A stretch of DNA of 11,399 nt from an uncultured Prevotella sp. (GTDB lineage: Bacteria; Bacteroidota; Bacteroidia; Bacteroidales; Bacteroidaceae). Under the pieces are notes generated by a model. The model was not told where the DNA came from and searched no databases. It worked only from the letters and a program-made list of their open reading frames with translations. Shown piece by piece: positions 6,046 to 11,399 of this stretch (position 1 is its first letter; each line of letters starts with the position of its first letter). The DNA is taken from contig USQD01000038.1 in assembly GCA_900556795.1 (NCBI GenBank), forward strand, positions 1-11,399, in the 5' to 3' direction. Both the position numbers and the translations under genes were made by a program.

Positions 6046-7245
6046 CTATACAATCCAGAGATGAAAGCCTTTCTGTTCCAAGGCTTCCTTGATTTCCTTG
6101 ACATGTGCAGAATCGCGGGTCTCCATGGTGAGTCGGAGTACGCAGGCATTCACCTTGTTGCGATTGGCAGAACGGTCGTGATGAACTCCCGTGATGTTTC
6201 CGCCAAGGCTTGCGATGACGGATGCTACCTCAACCAATTCGCCTGGCTTATCGTCCAACTCCATCTCGATGGTACAGAGACGGCCGCTCTTCACCAATCC
6301 ACGGTTGATGACGCGGTTCAGGATGGTTACATCGATGTTACCGCCGCTCACCACGCAGATGGTTTTCTTTCCCTTGACTGGTACCTTGTTGTACATCACG
6401 GCTGCCACGCTAGCTGCACCAGCGCCTTCGGCTACCATCTTCTCACTCTCTATGAGTTTCAGGATGGCTGCACAGATCTCATCCTCGCTCACGGTAACAA
6501 TTTCGTCCACGTAGTTGGAGCAGGTCTCGAAGGTGAGTTTTCCCGGTTCCTTTACGGCAATGCCATCGGCTACGGTAGCTACGGATGGTAATCTTTCCTG
6601 CTTGTGGTCGTGGAGACTCTGAACCATACTGGCTGCTCCCTCTGCCTGAACACCATAAACCTTGACATTAGGATTTAATGACTTGATGGCAAAGGCGATA
6701 CCAGAAATCAAACCGCCACCACCAACTGGTACAACTACTGCATCTACATCAGGTAACTGGTCGAGAAGTTCCAGTCCGATGGTTCCCTGACCGGCAATCA
6801 CATGTTCATCATCGAACGGATGAACGAAGGTGTAGCCACATTCATCTTTCAGTTCCAATGCCTTCTGGTATGCGTCATCATAGACTCCAGGCACCAGGCA
6901 AACCTCGGCACCCAGTCGCTTGGTAGCTTCTACCTTAGAGATAGGAGCACCTTCTGGCAGACAGATGAGGCTCTTTACTCCCATAGCGGTAGCCCCGAGT
7001 GCCACGCCTTGTGCATGGTTGCCAGCCGAACAAGCTATCACTCCCTTCGCCTTCTCTTCTTCGGTGAGTTGTGAAATCTTATAGTAGGCACCACGTATTT
7101 TAAACGAACCCGTCTTCTGAAGGCATTCCGGCTTCAGATAGACATCACTCTCTGGGTTGATTCTTGGGGTACGAACCAGCTCAGTTTTTCTGATCACTTG
7201 GCTCAGCACGAAGCGAGCCTTATAGAAATTATCTAGTTGTAACAT
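6046..7245 (-). CDS. ilvA: Threonine ammonia-lyase (threonine dehydratase), single ACT domain
   Basis: It is a PLP-dependent enzyme converting L-threonine to 2-oxobutanoate and ammonia, the entry step to isoleucine, and it often also acts on serine. The PLP lysine is Lys49 in KTGSFKIRGA. Other markers are SAGNHAQG (73-80) and the phosphate-binding glycine loop GGGG (175-178). One ACT domain occupies about residues 322-399 (IEMELDDKPGELVEVASVIA), making this the medium 399-residue form with a single C-terminal regulatory domain, not the long two-ACT-subdomain biosynthetic form. Whether it is biosynthetic or catabolic cannot be settled from sequence, though an ACT domain suggests effector control. 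It is the first gene of the operon with ridA and an ABC ATPase. The ATG at 7245 has a consensus promoter at 7311-7341 and a structured leader of about 60 nt. Confidence 0.96.
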   Translation of the reverse strand: MLQLDNFYKARFVLSQVIRKTELVRTPRINPESDVYLKPECLQKTGSFKIRGAYYKISQLTEEEKAKGVIACSAGNHAQGVALGATAMGVKSLICLPEGAPISKVEATKRLGAEVCLVPGVYDDAYQKALELKDECGYTFVHPFDDEHVIAGQGTIGLELLDQLPDVDAVVVPVGGGGLISGIAFAIKSLNPNVKVYGVQAEGAASMVQSLHDHKQERLPSVATVADGIAVKEPGKLTFETCSNYVDEIVTVSEDEICAAILKLIESEKMVAEGAGAASVAAVMYNKVPVKGKKTICVVSGGNIDVTILNRVINRGLVKSGRLCTIEMELDDKPGELVEVASVIASLGGNITGVHHDRSANRNKVNACVLRLTMETRDSAHVKEIKEALEQKGFHLWIV

Positions 7246-7292
7246 AACTGCTGATATGCTTTTGTGTCTGTTGTTACAACAGGATTTGTCAT
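7233..7292 (-). CDS. Candidate 19-codon leader peptide overlapping the ilvA start
   Basis: On the ilvA mRNA an ATG at 7292 opens a frame reading MTNPVVTTDTKAYQQLCYN, ending TAG at 7235-7233, 13 nt inside ilvA in another frame. Four of the first ten residues are Thr, the substrate of IlvA, and two are Val. The purine-rich AGACAGG directly precedes the ATG but is too close for an ordinary ribosome-binding site. So short a frame can arise by chance; the support is its position, composition and overlap with the leader hairpins. Confidence 0.3.
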   Translation of the reverse strand: MTNPVVTTDTKAYQQLCYN

Positions 7293-7305
7293 CCTGTCTG
7301 ATTAT
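7246..7305 (-). promoter_or_regulatory. Structured 5' leader of ilvA with two mutually exclusive hairpins
   Basis: In the mRNA, hairpin A is ACAGGAT/ATCCTGT (7297-7291 with 7285-7279, 7 bp, 5-nt loop). Hairpin B is CTGTTG/CAACAG (7282-7277 with 7273-7268, 6 bp, 3-nt loop). Both need bases 7279-7282, so only one can form at a time. Hairpin A covers most of the start codon of the small leader frame. No T-tract follows hairpin B, so any switching would act on translation or RNA stability and not by intrinsic termination. It matches no riboswitch class I can recognise. Confidence 0.45.
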
Positions 7306-7310
7306 TTCTG

Positions 7311-7341
7311 CAAAGATACTTTAATTTGAAGAAATCACAAA
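7311..7341 (-). promoter_or_regulatory. Promoter of the ilvA-ridA-ABC operon
   Basis: On the minus strand TTTG (7341-7338) and TATCTTTG (7318-7311) are exactly 19 nt apart, a perfect fit to the Bacteroidota consensus. The predicted transcription start is about 7305, leaving a leader of about 60 nt. Confidence 0.8.
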
Positions 7342-7357
7342 ATAAATTGATTTAATT

Positions 7358-7388
7358 TTTGTTTATTCGATAATAATGTGTAATTTTG
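7358..7388 (+). promoter_or_regulatory. Promoter of the hybrid two-component regulator
   Basis: TTTG (7358-7361) and TAATTTTG (7381-7388) are exactly 19 nt apart, a perfect consensus match. The last G is 5 nt before the ATG at 7394, so the mRNA should begin at or within a base or two of the start codon. The in-frame ATG at 7376 lies upstream of this -7 box and would not be transcribed from it. Confidence 0.8.
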
Positions 7389-7393
7389 TCGCC

Positions 7394-10300
7394 ATGATAA
7401 AGAAAACCATTATAACCACATTTGTAACGTTGTTTTGCTTGTTGACAGCTATTTATTGCTTGGATCCTGGCAGAAAAGCTACTCTTGCGTTGTTGAAGGA
7501 AAAAGGTAAGACGGCGACGAAAGATTATATGCTTTCATCGCAGAGCGTTACGTCTATTGCAAGTGATAGACGAGAGCTGGTGTGGATTGGTACGTCGGCT
7601 GGAATCAATGTTTACGACGGCAAAGATTATGTGCAGTTCAGTTATGATATCAAGGATACTACTGCGCTTCCCGATGACTATATCAATGTGCTTCATCTGG
7701 ACCGGAAAGGCAGAATGTGGGTGGGTACTCAGAATGGATTGGCACGATACGTGGGAGGTTATCGCTTCCATCGTATCCCGCTTCCCGGTGAGAATGATAA
7801 CATTATAGCTATAGAGGATAGTCCGGAAAAGCATGACTCTCTGGCGATATTGGTTAGTGATGGCAATAAGACTTTTCATATCAGTGGAGATGAGAAGATA
7901 ACCCCATCGGCTCGACAGATAGAACCCAATAATCTGAAAGCTCCACTTCCTGAAGACCATTCTATCTTGCGCAAGCCGGTAGAGGTGGTGAGTGCTACCT
8001 TCAAGGACTTGGGCGATAATCTCTGGGTGGGTTATCGCAACGCTGGTATCCAGGTCGTTTCCCAGAACCGTATTGCCTACAAGAAAGCCAACGATAATCT
8101 TCTGGCTGAAAAAACGAAGGGAATTGCAATACTTTCCATGACTACTGTGGAAAAACATATTCTGGCAAGTACAGCCCTTCGTATCTTTATTTATGATGAG
8201 CAAAATCAGAAGATTGGTCAGACTCTATTGAAAAACATCTTCGATTCGCTTCCTGCACCTCGGAAAATCAACCTTAAAAATATGGTGAAGTATGATGATC
8301 AGCATGCCTGGTTACTGAGTGATCATCAGGTGCTGAGTTGCCGTATCAGCAACGAGCGTGTAGAAGTGCTCCATAAGTCGCCTGTGATTCTTCCTATGCT
8401 GGGTAACGGCTTGGCGGTAGACGGTCATCTTTATGTGAGTAGCCGTGATGGAAAACTTCTGCGCTTCAGGTTTGATAATCTTCAGCCTGATACCCTCCGG
8501 ATTTCTAGTCCCCATTATACGGATGATACGGAAATGGTAAAGCTCAGCAATGGCGATATCATGCTGTTTATGTCAGGTATGCATCTTGCAATCTTCTCTC
8601 CCAAGACCGGTAAGCTGAAGGAGCTGAAGGTGGCGGGAATGCCTCATAATGGCAATATGGACCCTGCTTTTGTAAGGCAGGATTCGTATGGCTATCTGTG
8701 GTTGGGTACGATGCGGGATGGACTTTATTTCATGGATATGAAGAAGCAGTATATGCGCCGTGTGAATGTATTGTTGAGCGATGAGCATATAGAAGCGATG
8801 GTAGAAGATGCCAACCGGCAGGTCTGGGTTACCACGATGAGAAATGCCTTCTTCTTGACGCATGCCAACAAAACCTTCCTGATGAGCAGTCTTCTATCGG
8901 CTAGCCAGGATCAGGATGACTGGCAGTTCTATGCCAATTCTGTTTGTCTTTCTCCTGACGGTAGTGTTGTGTTTGGCAGTTCTGACGGTTGTAAGTTCAT
9001 GCCTCCTCAGGCTATGAATACTGATTTTCTGCGAACCTATGTTGGTACCCATGCCAGCAAGATGCTCAATATCTTTGGTTTGGAGGTGAAGAATCAAGAG
9101 GGTAAGGTGTTTGCCGTTACCGATGAAGTATCGCGTCTGAGCCGTTATACTTTTACTTATGATGAGAACGACTTGAAGTTTAGTTTCTATTATCCTTCCT
9201 TCAGTCGTCGATCGGCATTGATGTGTCAGTATCGGTTAGAGGGCTATGATAAGGATTGGCAGGCACCTACTTACGAACGTGTGGCTCATTATTCCAATCT
9301 GGCACCAGGTAAATACACCTTCCATCTGCGATTGATTTCTTCCATGAACCGTCCTGCATTGGCAGAGCGTAAGATAGAGATTATCATCAAGCCGGCTCCT
9401 TGGTGGTCGTCAGCAGCATGGTTGCTCTATTTTGGTATCATCGCTTTCGTGCTCTATACTTTCAACAGGCTCTATCTGAAGGCCCGTACCAATCATCTTC
9501 GTCTTCTGGAAGAACAGCGTGAAACAGAGCGCGAGAAGCGTGCCAAGGAGATGAATATGAAATTCTTTGCCAATATCTCCCACGAATTCCGTAATCCGCT
9601 TACCATCATTGCCGGTCCGTTGATGATGCTGAATGCCGACAAGGCTTTGCCCGATTCGGTGCATCGCATCCTGAATCATGTCTGTATAAGTGTAAATAGA
9701 ATGCTGAGGCTCATCGACCAGATGCTCGACTTTAACCAGCTGGAGACCGATGAGCTGCGCCTTAGGGTTGTGGAGGTTGATGCTGCGAAAGAGTTGCGTC
9801 AGCAGGTAGCTTCCTTTGAAGAATCTGCCAGGGTGAAAGGCATTAAACTGGAACTGGTCATCAAGCAAGGTAACTACCAGATGTGGCTGGATGGTGATAA
9901 GGTGGAGAAAATCATGGGCAATCTTTTTACCAATGCCTTGAAGCATACTTCGCCTGGCGGTGTAATCAGAATAAGCGCCCATGTTGACGATGATATTCTG
10001 AAGGTATCTGTCTTCAATAGTGGCAAATTGATGGCTGAGGATAGAATGCTGGATGTTTTCAAGCGCTATTACCAGCTGGCTGATTCGCAGGATTCTGATC
10101 TGTATGGTTGGGGTACGGGTATCGGACTCTATTATGTAAAGCGTCTGGTAGAACTTCATCATGGTTCTGTTAGGGTGAAGAATATCAAAGTGGTGAGCGA
10201 GACTTCGGCTGAGGCTTCGCTCAGGAATGGTGTGGAATTCAGTTTCGCCCTTCCTGCTGATAAGTCTATATATAATAAGGTGGAAATCGCTGATCGCGGG

Positions 10301-11197
10301 AAACGCGTAATGCAGATACCGCTGGAAGTGATGAGTGAAGAGGAAAGAGCTTTGGAAGTGAAGAGTGAAGAGGGAAGAGTGAAGAATTCTCTTGCTGAAA
10401 AGGATGATTCTACCCGAAATACTTCTCCTTCCGGTAAGAATCTACCTAGAATCCTGATTGTAGATGATGATGTGGATGTGGCTCAATACCTTCATCATAT
10501 CTTTGCATCAGCCTATGAAGTGGTGAATCGCTATTCTGCCGAAGAGGCTCTGGCTGATCTGGAAGAGGTGAAGCCAGACCTCATTCTCAGCGATGTGATT
10601 ATGGGAAAGATGTCGGGATTTGAATTCTGCAAGTTTTTGAAGAGTAATCTTTCTTTCAGTCATATCCCTGTGATATTCATTACAGCCATGTCTACGATGA
10701 GTGAGCAGATTGATGGTTTGCAGCTGGGGGCTGTGGCTTACGTTACCAAGCCGTTCGACCCTGCTTATCTCAAGGCACTTGTCAAGTCGCAGTTGCATAA
10801 TATGCAGATGCTTCGTCAGCACTTGAGTGAGAGTACAGAGACAGGTTCGTTGTCTGCGAAAGTGGCAGATACCCTTTCGTTGCAAGACCGGAAGTTTATG
10901 GATGAATTATACGGATGGATGGAAAAACGTTCTGCGGAGCAGGAATTGAATGTGGCTACCGTGTGTCGCGACATGCTGATCAGTCCGGCGAAGTTTAATT
11001 ACAAGATAAAGGAACTCACTGGCGAGACACCTGGTATCTTCTTCCGTAAGTATAAGCTCAACAAAGCAGCAGCTTGGCTGCGTGAAGGCAAGTACAGTAT
11101 TTCTGAAATAGCCGTGTTGACTGGTTTTAGTACTGCGGCTCATTTCTCTGTAGCTTTTAAGAAGCAGTTCGGCGTTTCGCCGAGTGAATACCTATAG
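7394..11197 (+). CDS. Hybrid two-component system sensor kinase/response regulator (HTCS)
   Basis: This single-chain sensor and transcription factor spans the inner membrane. Numbered from the ATG at 7394 (1267 residues), an N-terminal signal/anchor segment (about 1-25) leads into a periplasmic sensor with beta-propeller (Reg_prop) repeats showing W-[IVL]-G-T-like motifs at Trp64, 109, 211, 436 and 478. A Y_Y_Y domain (about 590-665) and a transmembrane helix (672-692) follow. The cytoplasmic kinase has phospho-His730 (SHEFRNPL), the N-box Asn847 (FTNALKH) and the G-box GWGTGIG (905-911). The receiver has VDDD (1023-1026), phospho-acceptor Asp1067 and Lys1119. The AraC helix-turn-helix domain ends the protein (about 1168-1267). 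All catalytic residues are present. HTCS proteins usually activate adjacent polysaccharide-utilisation genes on sensing a glycan fragment; none lies in this window. At 1267 residues it is somewhat shorter than many (about 1300-1400), and several propeller blades are degenerate. The start at 7394 is set by the promoter at 7358-7388. Confidence 0.96.
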   Translation: MIKKTIITTFVTLFCLLTAIYCLDPGRKATLALLKEKGKTATKDYMLSSQSVTSIASDRRELVWIGTSAGINVYDGKDYVQFSYDIKDTTALPDDYINVLHLDRKGRMWVGTQNGLARYVGGYRFHRIPLPGENDNIIAIEDSPEKHDSLAILVSDGNKTFHISGDEKITPSARQIEPNNLKAPLPEDHSILRKPVEVVSATFKDLGDNLWVGYRNAGIQVVSQNRIAYKKANDNLLAEKTKGIAILSMTTVEKHILASTALRIFIYDEQNQKIGQTLLKNIFDSLPAPRKINLKNMVKYDDQHAWLLSDHQVLSCRISNERVEVLHKSPVILPMLGNGLAVDGHLYVSSRDGKLLRFRFDNLQPDTLRISSPHYTDDTEMVKLSNGDIMLFMSGMHLAIFSPKTGKLKELKVAGMPHNGNMDPAFVRQDSYGYLWLGTMRDGLYFMDMKKQYMRRVNVLLSDEHIEAMVEDANRQVWVTTMRNAFFLTHANKTFLMSSLLSASQDQDDWQFYANSVCLSPDGSVVFGSSDGCKFMPPQAMNTDFLRTYVGTHASKMLNIFGLEVKNQEGKVFAVTDEVSRLSRYTFTYDENDLKFSFYYPSFSRRSALMCQYRLEGYDKDWQAPTYERVAHYSNLAPGKYTFHLRLISSMNRPALAERKIEIIIKPAPWWSSAAWLLYFGIIAFVLYTFNRLYLKARTNHLRLLEEQRETEREKRAKEMNMKFFANISHEFRNPLTIIAGPLMMLNADKALPDSVHRILNHVCISVNRMLRLIDQMLDFNQLETDELRLRVVEVDAAKELRQQVASFEESARVKGIKLELVIKQGNYQMWLDGDKVEKIMGNLFTNALKHTSPGGVIRISAHVDDDILKVSVFNSGKLMAEDRMLDVFKRYYQLADSQDSDLYGWGTGIGLYYVKRLVELHHGSVRVKNIKVVSETSAEASLRNGVEFSFALPADKSIYNKVEIADRGKRVMQIPLEVMSEEERALEVKSEEGRVKNSLAEKDDSTRNTSPSGKNLPRILIVDDDVDVAQYLHHIFASAYEVVNRYSAEEALADLEEVKPDLILSDVIMGKMSGFEFCKFLKSNLSFSHIPVIFITAMSTMSEQIDGLQLGAVAYVTKPFDPAYLKALVKSQLHNMQMLRQHLSESTETGSLSAKVADTLSLQDRKFMDELYGWMEKRSAEQELNVATVCRDMLISPAKFNYKIKELTGETPGIFFRKYKLNKAAAWLREGKYSISEIAVLTGFSTAAHFSVAFKKQFGVSPSEYL
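10323..10382 (+). repeat. Two tandem 30-bp imperfect repeats in the HTCS linker
   Basis: Units 10323-10352 and 10353-10382 agree at 25 of 30 positions and are built on the heptamer AGTGAAG. They encode an acidic/basic linker (EVMSEEERAL then EVKSEEGRVK) between the kinase ATP-binding domain and the receiver, and they keep the frame because the period is ten codons. Similar GAAGAGT-type short repeats are, from my recollection, common in Prevotella genomes. Confidence 0.75.
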
Positions 11198-11198
11198 G

Positions 11199-11255
11199 CT
11201 CAATTGCTTGAGTATGTCTCGCCAAGCGAGTTCCTGCGTTTTCGCATCTTTTTTT
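11199..11255 (+). terminator. Terminator region after the HTCS gene: three small hairpins and seven T
   Basis: Consecutive stem-loops are CTCAA/TTGAG (11199-11212), CTCGC/GCGAG (11218-11230) and TGCG/CGCA (11235-11246). The last is followed by TC and seven T (11249-11255). A further hairpin, CGGCG/CGCCG (11170-11182), lies within the last codons of the gene. The final hairpin with its T-tract is the most likely stop point; its stem is only 4 bp. Confidence 0.6.
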
Positions 11256-11323
11256 GGATTGCCTTTGTCTTGATAGTGTTATTGTTATTGATATTTATCT
11301 TTGGCAAATCAAATTCATCTTTT

Positions 11324-11338
11324 ACTGAACTGTTCAGT
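11324..11338. promoter_or_regulatory. 15-bp palindrome ACTGAAC-T-GTTCAGT, possible operator
   Basis: Two perfect 7-bp arms flank one central base. -7-like boxes lie on both sides: TATCTTTG on the plus strand (11296-11303) and TACCTTTG on the minus strand (11368-11361). Neither has a good -33 box. The palindrome would fall about 15-30 nt downstream of either predicted start. The rest of 11256-11399 shows no gene that can be supported. Confidence 0.3.
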
Positions 11339-11399
11339 ATGATAAAATGATTTCACCGGACAAAGGTAGGGCTTTTCCATTGGGATGTCTTTCGTTTTT

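Noticed and set aside
7376..7393. ATG at 7376 as the start of the hybrid regulator
   Set aside because: It lies between the -33 and -7 boxes of a perfect promoter, so it would not be in the mRNA. The ATG at 7394 is followed by a typical KK-plus-hydrophobic signal segment.
9410..10162. A 250-codon antisense frame inside the hybrid regulator gene
   Set aside because: It runs opposite to conserved kinase sequence and its translation has no domain features. It is a shadow of the real coding frame, as is a similar antisense frame at 757-1338.
11315..11380. A 21-codon minus-strand frame near the window end
   Set aside because: It begins upstream of the -7-like box at 11361-11368, has no recognisable motif and could be chance.
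11347..11399. A plus-strand frame open to the end of the window from the ATG at 11347
   Set aside because: Only 17 codons are visible, with no similarity I recognise and no clear ribosome-binding site. It cannot be supported without more sequence.
72..11399. Mobile elements, CRISPR arrays, tRNA or rRNA genes
   Set aside because: No transposase or integrase motifs, no evenly spaced repeats with spacers and no tRNA or rRNA signatures were seen on either strand.

Overview
The window looks like the end of an assembled contig from a Bacteroidota genome, most likely a gut Prevotellaceae member (Prevotella/Segatella type). This rests on four observations. Several promoters match the Bacteroidota form TTTG-N19-TAnnTTTG. 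Ribosome-binding sites are poor and A-rich. There is a hybrid two-component system with periplasmic sensor, kinase, receiver and AraC domains on one chain. The protein family variants are typical of the order. The species is inference. No rRNA, tRNA, CRISPR array, phage or transposase gene was found.

Layout. Bases 1-71 are not genomic: a poly-T run followed by the Illumina P5/TruSeq adapter. They join the genome at base 72 and cut off the 5' end of a YidE/AspT-type membrane transporter gene (+, to 1725). A bidirectional terminator hairpin (1764-1800) separates it from a convergent, unusually long RluA-type pseudouridine synthase (-, 3557 to 1782). A divergent DMT/EamA-type exporter follows (+, 3641-4540). 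The convergent gap 4541-4773 holds a second bidirectional terminator. On the minus strand it also holds a consensus promoter that would produce a free-standing RNA of about 110 nt, a candidate small RNA. Next comes a minus-strand operon in the order ilvA (threonine ammonia-lyase), ridA (enamine/imine deaminase) and an orphan FecE/BtuD-like ABC ATPase. Its promoter lies back to back with the promoter of a large hybrid two-component regulator (+, 7394-11197). The window ends 202 bases after that gene, with a run of small hairpins ending in seven T, a 15-bp palindrome and isolated -7-like boxes.

How the genes work together. IlvA and RidA form a clear metabolic pair: IlvA makes reactive enamine intermediates from threonine or serine, and RidA speeds their hydrolysis to 2-oxoacids. 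The ATPase gene lies 51 bp downstream in the same orientation and is probably co-transcribed, although its permease partner is not here. The ilvA leader holds two mutually exclusive hairpins and a 19-codon reading frame rich in Thr codons that overlaps the ilvA start, a candidate translational control element. The hybrid regulator probably senses a glycan or another periplasmic ligand, but no polysaccharide-utilisation genes are visible.

The most novel-looking items are non-coding: the candidate small RNA, the ilvA leader, and two genes whose promoter boxes sit so close to the ATG that their mRNAs should be leaderless.
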